Source: Colius striatus (lineage: Eukaryota; Chordata; Aves; Coliiformes; Coliidae). From it: a stretch of 64,000 bases of DNA. Location: contig NC_084759.1 in the NCBI RefSeq assembly GCF_028858725.1, forward strand, positions 137,498,171 to 137,562,170. The letters are read 5' to 3'. A program made the position numbers and the translations under genes. Below the pieces are notes generated by a model. That model saw only the letters and a program-made list of their open reading frames with translations. It was not told the origin of the DNA and did no database searches. Positions 1 through 12,524 of this stretch are shown here, piece after piece. How positions within the stretch are numbered: the stretch's first letter is position 1; each line of letters opens with the position of its first letter.

Positions 1-76
1 ATATATGAGAGTACATACAGTAAGTTTGATTGCTCTGCATATTTAATCTCTTTTACTGTCTTTCTCTTTTTTACAG

Positions 77-313
77 ATGCCATTAGCATAAATCCTAAGG
101 ATACTCGTTGGGTTGGTGCCTGGTGGCTTGGATTGCTTATCTGTGGAACAGTCAGCTTCATTGCCTCATTGCCTTTCTGGTTTTTGCCTTACTCCTTACC
201 AAAAGAAGGAGAGAATGGAAACCTGAAGATTAGTCATTTGTCTGTTCCAGGAGATAGCTGTAAAATAGACTCCCCAGCTCAACCACAGTTCAAGTTCTCA
301 GAGGCAGCAAAAG
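77..313 (+). CDS. SLCO1A2: SLCO1A2-like coding exon 7 (TM6 signature)
   Basis: A pyrimidine tract and ttacag precede the exon; it ends caaaag|gtgaaa. Two bases complete the previous codon, then the frame reads through [16 protein letters not shown], the OATP family signature (D-x-RW-x-GAWW) at the start of TM6. A hydrophobic TM6 follows, then FWFLP and a polar cytoplasmic loop. The length is 237 nt, against 246 nt in the SLCO1B gene of this window. It ends in phase 1. Confidence 0.9.
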
Positions 314-3300
314 GTGAAAGATTATTGCCCAAATGTTTGCATGTGAATTCTCTCTGATGGGTTCATTCTGAGCTGAGCATGGACTTGCACAAGCCTCAAC
401 AAAATGCTTGTTTCTGCAGTGAAAATTATCGACAAAAATGCTCTTTTGAATTTTTAGTATTATAATTACATGCTAAGGGTATATTTCAGTCCTTTTCTTA
501 TGTGAGACAGCTGGAATAAACTCATGCTTTTGCTTTGCACCAGAGATTCTCAGTTCAACATGGTAGTTGTTGTCATATAATGTATTACAGATATAATCTT
601 ACAATTATGAAAGAAGAGGAAGGAAAACATCCCATCCCCCAGTAATAACCAATCCACAGCTGGCAGGTTCTTGTTTTACTGAGGACAGTATATGGAAGGG
701 AAACATGGAGCTAAGTACTACGTTAGCTGTTGGAGGTGTTTCGCTGGGGTTATAACTCCTCTATATGAGCTCAGCGATACTAAATTAACCTCATATAGGT
801 AATATCTGACCCAACTACCCATTGCCAGACTCCCCAAGGGTTTTTATGTACGTAGTCCCTCAGTGGCTATGGCAGGTGCATTTTGAACACTCACCTTTTA
901 GGCAAGCGTGCCAACAGCCAGACTTCAGCATAAATGCAGGTTTTTTTGTCTTCAATGTAATTTCATCGATTTAGAGACATTAATCAAGAGTCTTGGGAAA
1001 GGGTCAAACCTTTTTCTGGGTAACATGCTCCCTTTCTCTGAATAACAGCCTCATGTAGGGCTCTAATGGTGTTTGTGAAGGCTCCTGCACCAAACTTTTT
1101 ACTTCGTACATTATAGAGAATCTTCATGCTCCTCTAGGGACACTCTCTTGCGCAGGCATTGAGAATCAGAGTTGCAATCCTTAGTGCACTTGATATTCTG
1201 TGTCCTACACCAGATAATCTAGGACTTCTTATTCCTAGTTCAGCATCCACTGTACCATTCAGCATTGCTGCTCATGTAAGTCATATGTTGGCAATAAGGA
1301 AAACTTTCACTTAATCAAGCATATGTTTTGATAGGCAAAGAATTATAAACTGCAATACAGCCAATAATTAAATCAAGGCTAATTTTGTTATGTAAAGGAT
1401 GTCAAAACAACTCTTCTCTGTGTTTAGTAGGGTGTACAGCATATACCTCTCCATTGCAGATTTCTTCCCAGCTCTGAAGAAGCTGTTTGGAAACCCAATT
1501 TTTGTGGTGTACATTTTCCTCACTATTCTGCAGTACAATTCTATTGTTGGGTTGATAACCTATGAGACAAAGTTTATGGAGCAACAATTTAATGTATCAG
1601 TGTCAAGAGCCATCTTTCTTATTGGTAGGTACCTGTCATTTTAAATTCCAGTGTCAATAAGAAAGCTTTTCTTTGTTACTTTGCCTTTCTTTTAGGTGGA
1701 ACTTCTGTGAATGGTTTTGGTTAAAAAGAAGTATGTAGTGCTTTACTAACTTTCCTATTGTACTTTGAAAATAGATTTTAATTTTAGTGTTAGTTTTCTG
1801 AGTGTTCCTAATTTAGTGACCTAGACTATTATTTTCAGAGAATCAATCACAAAATAATTTTTTTTGGCTGAAATTATTTTCAAAGTGAGATTTGGGTTAT
1901 AGATATGTCTGTTTTCATGAATAAAAAACACATGTAAACTGCAACTAAGTAACAACTAAAAGAAAAAACTCATATTTAATTTAGAAAATGTCTAATGAAA
2001 TTTGTGATTTTCATTTTCAGAATAACATCTCAGTGTAAATGTTCTCCATTTTGATTACAAATAAAAATTTTATTAGCAATAAGAAACTGAAGTGTAAAAT
2101 TTTGAGTAGCTTCATTCAGTTCAAATCTCTGTTTCTATTTGCCAGTTCCCTCAAAAATAAGTTCTTTGTAGTGATCTACAAGAAAAGAATGCTGAAATTA
2201 TATTAATCTTACAGTGATTAATATACTGTCATAGCCTGGCAAGAAAACCAGAGTATTTGAGGTCATTGCTGAACTGATATTCCATTACTTTAACCTGAAG
2301 GCAGCCTGCTTTATTACAGATCAGGTACAAGCACGAGAAGAACTTTTTCCTGTCTTTTTTTTTTGAGTGCAGGGAAAGTTTTACAAAAACGACCCGTCCA
2401 AAAAACCGCAACCAACCGAAAAAAAAAAAACAAACCACCCTACACAGAGAAAGGCAAACTCCTCACAATAAAACTTGGTGAAAGCACGTGAGCATTAGGG
2501 CTGGCGTTTGTGAAAGGTTGAGTGGATTAATTCTAAATGCAAATCTTTCTGTGATTCACTCTCAGAGCAAAACTGAATCCATAACAAACCGCATACTGCT
2601 TCCTTTCATGTTTCATTCTGGAGATTTTTTTATAAATTTCAGAAAGTTTAATGTTTTAATTTGGATGGAGAAGTACTCATGAGCTAAGACATTAATCTAA
2701 TTTACTCCAATTTCTAATAGGCACTTGTATAGGTTTTCTTGTATCACTATGCATACAAAGAATGATATAGTGGAAAGGTAGGGAAAAACGAGGAAATAAG
2801 CTTTTAAAATCCATAACATGACTTTAAAGAAGATGAGGAAGTAAGTAAAAATACTTAAAGGTATTAAAAGTTCTTAGAACCTCAAAGGATCAGACTGAAA
2901 AAAGTTAGTATCTGATATTTTGGAAACTACTAGAACCAGATTATTTGTTCTAAAAGTGTCAATGCAAGAGACAGTAGTTAACAGTTTCGTTACCTTCTAT
3001 TTGCAGGTGTGGTACTTTTACCCGTCACAATCCTGGGGATGTTTCTAGGAGGCTTTCTGATCAAGAAACTAAAACTTCACATAACTGAAATGACAAAGTT
3101 TGCATGCATCACTTTTATAGGGGCGTATTTGTTAAGCCTCTTGTACTTCATGTGCAGCTGTGAAGTGCTCCAGGTGGCTGGTTTAACAGCGCCCTACTCT
3201 GGGTTTGTATTTTCTTGAGTTTAGGGTTTACGTTGGTTACGTCATTTGTCATGACTGCTTCCTGACTAGTGCAGAACATGGTGCACGTGCCTCTGTTCCT

Positions 3301-6300
3301 CAATTTTCACAATCTAATCTGGTCTTGTAATCTCACCTGGATTACAAACCTTCAACTCTAGGAAATGTTTTGATTTTAATTTGGATCAATGCTGAAATGT
3401 GGTTTCTCTGTTGATTTACTGTAACTATTGTTGCATCCTTTTGCATAAAAAATAGTGATATATATGTGTCCATTACAAAACAAAATAATTTTCATTGAAG
3501 CTGGCATGTATCAGGTCATCTGCTCATGTCAGTGTGGTTTCAGCTACAGTGAAGCTGCTGTGATTATATTACTGTAGTGCTCCCTTGGTGGTGATATACA
3601 CAAGAAAATCATAGGTTTTGAGATAGACCCGTCAGGTTGAAATGATATCTGGTGTTGGGATATTCAGAATATCCTGATTTTGTTTTTCAAATCTAGTTTA
3701 AGCTGGACATCTCTTTTTCTAAATAGTTTATTGCTGGCTATTGAGAATATACCTCTGTATTCTGGCAAATCACTAATTAAGAGGAAATTTCTGACCAGAA
3801 ACCAGAAATTTTATATTCTATTTAATAGCTTTACTTTAAAGCTGATGTCCTTCTACTGTGGAGGAAGTGAGATGTAAAAAGAGTGTTCAAAGTGGCTGCC
3901 CTGATGTACTGATGGCTTTTCCTCTAGAAAGGCCAATCATCTAGTTCAGTTCTTATCAACCTGAGCAGGCAGATACGAGTCTCCTTTTGTGTCTGGGACT
4001 GCTGACCTGCCTGCATCCACTTTCTCAGCTGTGAGGTAGGAAGTGGTCACATCAGGAGCATGTGCTGCTCAAACAGACGGTCCTCCTCCCTTACCAGGAC
4101 CATGGTCATGCTTTCTCAAGAACATTTTACTGACTCTAGCAGCCTGACACAATTGCTTACTGTTTAAATTTAGTTCAGCTTGGTCCAAAAAAGTTTCAAC
4201 GGATTTTAAAGGATTAAACTGAATCTAGCAGGGCTTGCTAGATTTTCAGTTCAGGCAGAAACTCAGTTCTGTGTTTTCTGAAACTGAGCCTATGTTCAGG
4301 GAAATATCTAAGTTGTCTTGGCAACCTGACACCCAGTTCAGCTTTGAAGTTAGTTAAAGACGTCAGATGTTTGTCCAGTGGAGATAACTGTGGTTGAGGG
4401 CAACATCTGATACTGTAGAGTGAATTGAAAATAAGCAGAATCATCCAGACAGTGAATACCGAAAGAGCAATTACAATTTCTCCAGGAGAACTGAGACTGG
4501 AGAATTTAATATGTGCTGGGATTGTTCTGGTTAAGCAAGTCTTGTACTGTTTCATCAGTTTAACGATTTGTTGTTTAAAGATAAGCAGCAGCCTACCAAG
4601 GGCTAAACTCCTCAGCTATTTTCCTTTCGAAAAGACTAAAAGAGAAATGTAGCCCTCTTGAGGCCTATTTTGGATTGAAGAGTAGAGAGGAGTAAGAGGC
4701 AAATTTGGAACACTTTTTCCTTTATATCGTGAGTCACTTCAAGGTGGGACTGATTTGTAGATGGTGGACTCCTAACACTTTCTGAAAATTGAGCCCAGAT
4801 AACCACGGCCTCAGAGTCACTGTCCACTTTTAAAATTTTCAGTAATAGCTGCCACCTGCTTAGTTTGAGTCACTGGGGCCTGAGTCTGAAGTTTCTTACA
4901 CAAATGTTGTAAAAGGTGGAAGCTATGAAAGTCTGTGATAGTATACAACAAGAAATTACATCTGATAAGAAATGGGCCACAAGTCTGTCCCAGGTGCAGG
5001 GCTGATGCTGTCAGAGCTGAGACAGAAGCAGCACTTCTCATTCAGACTCATGAAACTTTCATTACCACTAACTGGCTCTGATACAGTGAAAAATGTCAAG
5101 GACAGCTTCCTGCTGTAGTTTTACATAGTTTTATAACACTACTTCCAGCACCCAGATATGGTATGATATCTACTGCCAAAGAAAGCATGGCCAGTCTACA
5201 GGTGCTAAGAGATTCTAGGTATGATTTTCTTTTTCTGGAGTTGAGCTTTCAAATGAAAAAATGATACCATATATTCACTTCCAGCCAAGAACACCAGGTT
5301 TGTGAGTTACGTGCCGTTTCAACAGCAATCCATTAAAAATGTTAACGCTTGATGAAAAACCTCAAGACAGTTTTGGTTTAGTTGAAATTGGCTTAGTCTC
5401 CATATCACAACTTCTTAGTCTGTTGGATGGTAGCAGATATTTTCCATGTTTATTCTGCACATTTTTTCCTGTCTACTCTCTGATAACTTGCTTGACTTTA
5501 TAATTCAACCAAATAATTCTTTTATTTGCTTCTGTTTTCCTCTAGATTAAAACATCTTTCCTCCCTCAAAATCAGCTTCATGGACAGTTGCAATGATGAC
5601 TGTGGCTGCAAGCTGGATCAGTGGGACCCTGTATGTGGAGACAATGGAATCACTTACATGACAGCCTGCTTTGCAGGATGTAAATCATCAAGCGGGACGG
5701 GAAAGAATATGGTAAATATATAGCTGGATAGATGACTTTCACTATAGTTAGATTTCTCCATCACTTTTTTCTCTCATTCACTTTTTGGCTTTGTGAATAA
5801 GGAATCCTGTAGACCCAAATGTCCATTCTGTATGATTTAACCTTGTAGAAACTGAGTACAATGTTGCAGGGGTGTTTTTTAAAAGAATTGGGGTGAGATA
5901 AATCGAAACCACAGGGTCTTGACTTACAGTTCTTTAATGATTTTATTTAAATATTTAAAAATGTATTTTCTTTTCCCCATTATGATGATAAATTTGGCTT
6001 TAAGTTTCTCAGTAGATCTCTTACTATGTTGCTACAACACAAATAAGAGAAGTTTTTTTAGAAGACCCTTACTAGTATAGTTGTGATACTAGCAATATCC
6101 CATGGTAGCAACTCATGTGCAGCAGACCTGTATAAAATTGCGAGTGATATTTCCACAAGCTATTGCAGATGACTCTGGAATTCCCTAATTTTCTGAGCTG
6201 CCATAGCTCAGGAAAGCAAGTTATAAGTCAAAATTGTTGTCCTGGTTTTGATTAGGATAGAGTTAATTTTCTTCCTGGTATCTGGTACAGGGCTATGTTT

Positions 6301-9300
6301 TGTACTTGTGCTGAGAACAGTGTTGATAACATGGGGATGTTTTGGTTATTGCCCAGCAGTGCTTGCACAGTGTCAAGGCCTTTCCTGCTTCTTCCCCTGT
6401 CCTGCCAGTGAATGGGACTGGGGTACACAAGAAGTTGGGAAAGAAAATGGCCAGGACAACCACCCACAACTAGCCAAAGGCTATTCCATACCACAGAACT
6501 GCCTAGTGTATAAACTGGGGGGAGCTGGCCCCTAGGAGTGGAATTATCTTCATGTAACAATACTGAAAAAGACAATCAACTCTTTCTGGCTTATATCCAT
6601 ATGTCACAGCAATATTCTCTCACTTTCCTTCAGGAAAATTGGCTTTCAAACCCATGTCTCCTGCTGACTTTAAAGGCTATGAAGCAGCTCACTGTCAATC
6701 CAATGCCAAATACTGTTTTAGAGACATAACAATAGATACACATGATTGTATTGTTGGGTTCACTTTTGTATTTTTATGGTTACTCACGTACTTCATAGGA
6801 TGCCTGAGCAGAATGGCTGAATAACAGTTTGTGTCTGAATTTTATAGCATTGACCCATTTTAAGCACACACAGAGCACTTTCTGTCCTAGTAATGGCATG
6901 GCTGAAACTAGAGTCACAGTTGTTTTGTGTCTCTGGAGTAGCTCAGGGTAGCTGGAGCATACCAATGAACTTGGCCATCAATCTGCAAAGATGATTAGGG
7001 AGGTTTTTTTTCAGTGTAAACAACAGCTTGCCTGTTACATGGAGTGAAAAATCTAGCTACAAAAATTGTTTTGTGTCGCTGCATTCTGATTATATAAATC
7101 CTTCTCATCTTCTCCTTTCAGGTGTTTCACAATTGCAGCTGTGTGGAAGGGCAAGGGCATGGACTTGGCAACTCCTCTGCAGTTTTGGGACAGTGCCAAA
7201 GAGAAAGCTGTACCAAAGCATTTCCCTATTTTTTAGCATTACAGACTGCATGTGCATTTATTTTAGCCTTAGGAGGCACTCCTACATACATGATTATGTT
7301 TAGGTGAAATACTTTACCTTATCTTGACCATAAACTTTGGGGAAAGAGAAACAGAGTATTGTATCTACTATGTAATTCCTATTGTGAGGAATGGCATGCT
7401 AGTCAAATTGAGGCTCCAAGCCTTAGCCTCTACCCTGAAACCCATCTCTGTTCAGAGGCACAGCAAAATACCTACCCACCAAATTAATTACAAGGCTGAG
7501 TTGATTAATTTAAGGCTGAGTAGTTACTTTGGTGATGAAATGAGTGGGCTTAATGCTGATTGTGAACACTGGTTTCCACTTCCAGTGACAGGGATGCGTT
7601 TAACACAGCAGTGACCTTGAAAGAAGATATGATGCTAAGCCATATCCAAGTGACTGTGCTGTTTACATTAGTCAGGAGAAAAACATTCACCTTTACTAAA
7701 CCCTGATGCCTCAGAATGTTTTCTGTGTTGTAAGAAGTCTGATATTGTCATTTTTTGTCAAGACAGAGCTATGTCTATAGCAATCATTAAAAAAAATGTT
7801 ATTCCTTCAGTTATAAAGCAGCAGTAAAGACAACGTTCTGTGCCTTTCACATGGAAGTTTCTTACCACTCATGCTCATGGGTGAATCACAATTTTCAGTA
7901 GTCAGTGTGCATGACTAGATAACTCTTTTTGCTAAGCCACTGATTCTTCTGCGATGTTTTTAAGTGCAACTGTTTCTAAGTGCAGCTGGGTTATGGACAA
8001 GGCTAACGTTGCTGGGCAAAGTTTTTGGAATTTTTGTGAAAAATGAGATGCCTTTCATGTTAATACTCAAAAGACAACATTCTGATGTACAAACTCCAGT
8101 TGAGGAAACAGGCTAGTTATAGCAAATCTCCCTTCTGCCCCTGTGCCAGCTCAGTACTCCCTTCTGCTTTATGTGAATTCTTCCAGTTCATCTGATGGAC
8201 TCAGGCTGTTTCTCCACTGGTAGGAATGAGGTGCTTTTGTAGCCAGGTAACTCACATTCACCTTCTCCCTAAAATGCTAAAGGCAGTGGTGGATTTTACT
8301 TGCATGTAGCTAGCAAGAACTGCACACACTTGTTGCCCCTGTTCACCGCTGCACAATGTAGCCCCTTCTAAAGTAAGGCAGCTTCTTGGAGCTTAATTTA
8401 TGGACTTGAACTGCCTATCTTTAGTTGGTTCACTTTAATTTGCCTGTGCTTTCTTTTCTGAAAGTCTTTACAATCTGTTCTCCTTGGGTTCAAGATGAAT
8501 TTTGGTAGATTCTCCCATTTATTTCAACAAGAGTTCATCTGTGTGAAATCAGTAGAAAGAGGCTCTACATCTGAACTTTAACTTTGGAGAATGTTTTCAA
8601 TTAGGATTTGAGTGACTTATGCTAGATAAGCCCCAATAGTCTTGTGATCGGGTATGTGAAGTAGTTCACAGGATGGCTATAACTATGTTATTGTATTGTT
8701 CCCCAAAACAATGTATTGTTTTTGTTTCTTTTCCAGATCTGTTTCACCGGACCTGAAATCCTTTGCTGTCGGGATTGAAACATTAGGTGGCAGAGTACTG
8801 GGTAAAACTTCATTTCTTTGTGGGATTCAAGTAGGTAGTCAAAGAGACAGACCAAATCTAGCCAGTGCAAAGCCTCTGCTCAAGATCAGTACAAAAGAAA
8901 TTTTCCAAAATTTTTTCTCTTTGGTAAAGAGACTGTGCATTTAAAAATGTTTGGAGGAGCTTGCTACATGTTTCCTGATATGTAAATATTTATTATTACT
9001 ATTATGTCTTCAGAATTTTTTCTATGCAGCAAAAGAAGCAGGCAAAAGAAGGGAATTCCATAGTAATTTTGAAGTTTTATTGATTCATGGACACAAATAC
9101 CTGAGCTTGATCAGTCTGGATACCCTTAGCATTTGTACTTCCTTTTGCTGACTCTGTTTCACTCAGAGCTACCACATACTACTCCTATTATTTTCTTTAT
9201 TGTGTTTATCTGCAATAAATAGTCATTTAAGTCTTTGGCTATGTAGTCATCCATGCCTCTAGCAAACCTTGCCTTATCTTCATTTGACTGCTGATTTTTG

Positions 9301-11056
9301 AAATCTTCCCCACACAGACAAGCCCAAGCAGTCATTTGGATCTGTCTCTTAATCTCCATATTGTGTCTGAATGTTGCAGAGAATCAGTCTTGTGCCTTTA
9401 TGAAATAATTCTCTTCACAAAACAGCGCATTACTACTGAAACAGCCTACTGATTCTGTGAAAGCATTGTGACTGTCTAAAAGGAATTCTTTTACTACATA
9501 ATAGACATTACCTGGTTGGCTTTGAGGAAGCTCTTAATTTCAGCCTTTTGCACTCAGCTGACAATTTTTAATGGCAAACTGTTCTGTCATACCTGAACAG
9601 ATACATTGGTATACATAAGTATTAGCATGTTATGGCATGTAATTTCATATTGGGAACTGAAATAGAAATGTTGGTTATATTATTTCTTTAAACAAAAGAA
9701 GTTATAATTCTAACAAAATGCCATTACAGTAGAATTGCTAACATTTCCCTTGCTAAATAGAATAATGCTATAATCTGCCACCCTTTCAACTCCGCTTAGA
9801 CATTTGCTTAAATATTTTCACAAATCTTGGAATCTAAAAGCTGGAGCTGGATATTTAGTCCTATTTTATGCAGAAACCTTGAGATTCATTTCTTTATTGT
9901 GACATTAAATGCAGAGAACTTCATGTCTGAGATCATGTAATAAGAATTTTCTTTGCAGGAGGACTTCCAGCCCCTATTTATTTTGGTGCCTTGATAGATA
10001 AGACATGCTTGAAATGGGGGACAAAAAGCTGTGGGGGTTCTGGATCTTGCCGAGTATATGACACAAAAGCATTCAGGTGAGCTGTAGTCTTCAGTAAGGG
10101 GTTGGGAATTTGGATTCTGAGACAGCTTTGGACACCAAGGACCAAGGTATACTTTGCCTGATTAGGATATTTAAAGTACCAAATCTCCTTATTTTGACTA
10201 GGCCTTAATATATCAAATAAGCCAAATAGATTTGATTCAGTCTGGCAGATGATGTTGCAATACGCTGCCTTCCATTGCTGGAAGTTGTTTCTTTGTGAAA
10301 ACCTTAGTTAGTGCACTGGGTGGCTGCGATGCTTTGGCTTTGTGGGAGACTGAACAACCATGGAGTAAGCGTAGCACTGAAAGTGTACTTCCTCATCCCT
10401 CACTTCTCTGCCTTGCAATGTGTAAGACATCTCACAAAATCCACTTGGAAAGGAGATCCAAATAACTGACGGTGCATGGAGACCTGTGTCCAGGGGTGCC
10501 AAGTGTTGCCAGTAAGGAAGTGGGGAAGGCTGGGACAATAGGCAAAATGCCTGTCTGGTGCAACTCCTCCTGTCCCAGCCCTAAAATATAGTATGCTGAA
10601 TGGAAGCACTCTTCAGACATCAGACATTTCTGCTAGGGGTATATTACCTGATTAGAACCTGCCCAGGGATAAATAGAATGAGATTGTTTTCTGTCTTTGA
10701 TTTCTCAAAATGTGGAGCAATACCTGTCTGAGGATAGATGGATTTGCCAAAGTATATTTATATTTTACTCTGCCACTCAGAATTAGCAAGCTTTATTAAA
10801 ACAAACATATTTTGTTCCTTTTTTTTTCCTTAGGAATGTCTACCTTGGCCTCATTGCAGGACTACGAGCAGGATGCTTCCTCTTGTACATAGTGCTCTCT
10901 GTTTTAATAATGAAACGCTTCAAACCAGATGGCAAAGAGACAACAGATATTAAAAATACAGACAGATCAACCAGCAAAGAACCAGATGTTGCTAACAAAA
11001 AGGAAATTCTTCCTTGTGCAAGAATCTCAGAGGAGAGTGAGGAAACTCGTATGTAA
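77..11056 (+). CDS. SLCO1A2: SLCO1A2-like organic anion transporter gene, 3' part (8 coding exons)
   Basis: Span of a partial OATP1 gene; coding exons are 77-313, 1460-1624, 3007-3202, 5546-5711, 7122-7303, 8737-8801, 9959-10076 and 10834-11056. They join without a frame break to 1352 nt, i.e. about 449 C-terminal residues, from just before the OATP signature in TM6 to the stop. The product is a plasma-membrane, sodium-independent exchanger of bile salts, steroid conjugates and thyroid hormones (family knowledge). SLCO1A2 is preferred over 1B or 1C1 because the TM6 region continues into a PKEG stretch like the mammalian 1A2 protein, the Kazal loop ends in a GTGKNMVF-type junction, and the gene is inverted relative to its two neighbours, as SLCO1A2 is in mammals. 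Six or so upstream coding exons are outside the window. Introns hold one LTR (6238) and otherwise nothing recognised. Family assignment is very secure, the subtype fairly secure. Confidence 0.85.
1460..1624 (+). CDS. SLCO1A2: SLCO1A2-like coding exon 8
   Basis: A 165-nt exon bounded by ccattgcag and attg|gtaggt, phase 1 to phase 1. It encodes DFFPALKKLFGNP followed by a hydrophobic segment (TM7) and the loop with FMEQQF, where other OATP1 members have the conserved YMEQQYG-type motif. The size equals the corresponding SLCO1B exon at 33649-33813. Confidence 0.9.
3007..3202 (+). CDS. SLCO1A2: SLCO1A2-like coding exon 9
   Basis: A 196-nt exon after ttgcag. It encodes two hydrophobic segments (TM8, TM9) around GMFLGGFLIKKLKL, then the first residues of the large extracellular loop (VAGLTAPYSG). 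The donor gg|gtttgt is weak but gives the phase 2 end required by the next exon. Length and phase equal those of the SLCO1B counterpart. Confidence 0.88.
5546..5711 (+). CDS. SLCO1A2: SLCO1A2-like coding exon 10 (Kazal-like loop)
   Basis: A 166-nt exon after tcctctag, ending aatatg|gtaaat in phase 0. It encodes the first six cysteines of the Kazal-like extracellular domain, including the conserved core [12 protein letters not shown] and the CFAGCKSSSG segment. In OATPs this loop lies between TM9 and TM10 and is disulfide-bonded; it is needed for surface expression. Confidence 0.92.
6238..6532 (+). mobile_element. Partial ERVL-type LTR in an SLCO1A2-like intron
   Basis: Begins tgtcctggttttg and shares the order of blocks of the LTRs at 47177 and 49099: gatagagttaattttcttc, then ggctatgtttt, then tgttgataac, then gcacagtgtcaaggcctttcctgcttc, then a TATA box tataaa (6509-6514). 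It stops soon after the TATA box, so R/U5 is missing. It lies between exons 10 and 11 in the sense orientation of the host gene. Old, degraded retroviral regulatory sequence with no coding part. Confidence 0.8.
7122..7303 (+). CDS. SLCO1A2: SLCO1A2-like coding exon 11
   Basis: A 182-nt exon after tcctttcag, ending tttag|gtgaaa in phase 2. It begins VFHNCSC, completing the Kazal-like loop with four more cysteines (ten in all) and two N-glycosylation sequons (NCS, NSS). It then encodes a hydrophobic TM10 ending in LGGTPTYMIMFR, a form typical of the family. Confidence 0.92.
8737..8801 (+). CDS. SLCO1A2: SLCO1A2-like coding exon 12
   Basis: A 65-nt exon between ttttccag and ctgg|gtaaaa, phase 2 to phase 1. 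It encodes [20 protein letters not shown], the short cytoplasmic turn and the start of TM11. Exactly 65 nt is also the size of the equivalent exon in both minus-strand genes here (28584-28648, 62623-62687). Confidence 0.9.
9959..10076 (+). CDS. SLCO1A2: SLCO1A2-like coding exon 13
   Basis: A 118-nt exon between ctttgcag and attcag|gtgagc. It encodes GLPAPIYFGALIDKTCLKWG, the highly conserved TM11 region, and the cysteine-containing loop ending in a CRVYDTKAFR-type sequence. The same 118-nt length is found in the paralogous exons at 26600-26717 and 61261-61378. Confidence 0.92.
10834..11056 (+). CDS. SLCO1A2: SLCO1A2-like terminal coding exon 14 with stop
   Basis: The acceptor is a long T tract ending ccttag. 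The exon encodes NVYLGLIAGLRAG, the last transmembrane helix (TM12), then a charged cytoplasmic tail ending EETRM before taa at 11054-11056. The final T-R-M could act as a class I PDZ ligand; mammalian OATP1A2 also ends in a T-x-hydrophobic tail. Confidence 0.92.
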
Positions 11057-11760
11057 AAAACACATAAAGTCTTTTCATAATTTTGCCTATGCTTCAGTTT
11101 TTCTAAGAACAGGATTCTAATTACTGACTTCAACAGCTAGTTTACATTTTGGGGTTCAAAAAAATACTTTTGAAACATTAACTTTTAATTTACTTTACCC
11201 TATCCTCTTCATCTCCTCGTCTGAAGAAATGGGGAAAATGGTGTTCAGAATTTTGGGGAACTCTCCCATCCTCTTGCTTTCAGTCTCTTTCTAGAGCTAG
11301 AAAGGACTAGCCAAAATTTTTCAGGTGTCATAAATTTGATTATGATTGAAGAATGAAAAAGTGAAAAATGAAAAAGAAGAAATCCACAACAAGCTGCTTC
11401 ACCATTTTTCACTGACTTTAAGACCTCTTGCTCTGTATTTAGTCCTACAGTTCTCAGTGGCCAGTCAAGTTACACTCACCCAGTTGCTCTGACAGCCATT
11501 GCTGTGTGATTCATGACCGGAGCTTTTTGTTACAGACTGGGTCCCATGCTCAATTGAGAGCCCCATGGCCATCAGTGAGCACTTTCTGAACAAGAACTGC
11601 ACAATGACTCTGAGGTTTGACTTGAACACATTAAATGATCAAAATGGATTTCAAATAAAAGAAAGTGTGTTAATTTTGCAGCACATCTCAGTATTGGGTT
11701 TGAGTAAAATTACTCTGAACTGATGCAATAAAGTGATGGGTATTTAAGTTTCTTTGACTT
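11057..11760 (+). other. Probable 3' UTR of the SLCO1A2-like gene with two polyadenylation signals
   Basis: AATAAA hexamers occur at 11654-11659 and 11727-11732. The second is followed about 30-40 nt later by a T/GT-rich stretch (cttttgtatgtgtgtc), a suitable downstream element, so cleavage near 11750 is likely. No coding signal was seen in the stretch. The 3' end is an inference from motifs only. Confidence 0.5.
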
Positions 11761-12524
11761 TTGTATGTGTGTCATTTTCACCCTAATAACCACTGCATTT
11801 AAATCACATGTGTATAGATTTCCTTTCTTGTTTAAGGAAACTCCATTCAGCCTTGAAATAACAGTGCTAAAAGCTTGCAAATTTGAAGCTTTTCATTAAG
11901 AGCCTGGTCCAGAGAGAATCTTTAATAAAAGATGCTTCCAAGAGTCATTACTGGGAAAAAAAAATCTTGAAAAATACTTGATGTGTGATATTTCATTGAT
12001 ATTCCTCATGATGTAGCTTCATAATGTGAGCAAATATGCCTAGGAAGATCACTGCAGGTTTTGTCTCCATCATCACAGCCATTTTGCTTTCTTTTCTGTA
12101 GGGTATCTTTGCTTCTTGTAGTCCTGAGCAAAGGCCTAAAACTAGGAACTAAATTTTGTTTCCTTGGGACATGGAAGAGGCTAATATAAAGAAAATCTAC
12201 CATCCTTTATCTAGAAAGATTAAGGTCCTAAAGAGAGAGACTCTCTGTATTAAATGATCTGACTTTTTTTTCTACCATCTGCCTCATATAAGTGAAAGAA
12301 CAGGAATGAAAAAAGGTTTGATGCAGTACTCTCTGAAAACTAGTTCTTCATATTCTGGCCTTGGGAATGGAATTGTTTGTATTTTATTACTTAAAGAAAA
12401 TGATCAGCACATTTAGACATTGTCTTTTACAATCACGACTCTGATTGCAAACTGCCAGCAGTTATGGGTAAGCACCAAGTGTCCTAAGAGAACTGGAATT
12501 AAAGTTTACCTCTCCCTCTGTCAT
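11761..12524. other. Intergenic, nothing recognised
   Basis: AT-rich sequence downstream of the SLCO1A2-like gene. It contains a further AATAAA near 11923 and short A and T runs. No exon, RNA gene or repeat family was recognised. Confidence 0.5.
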
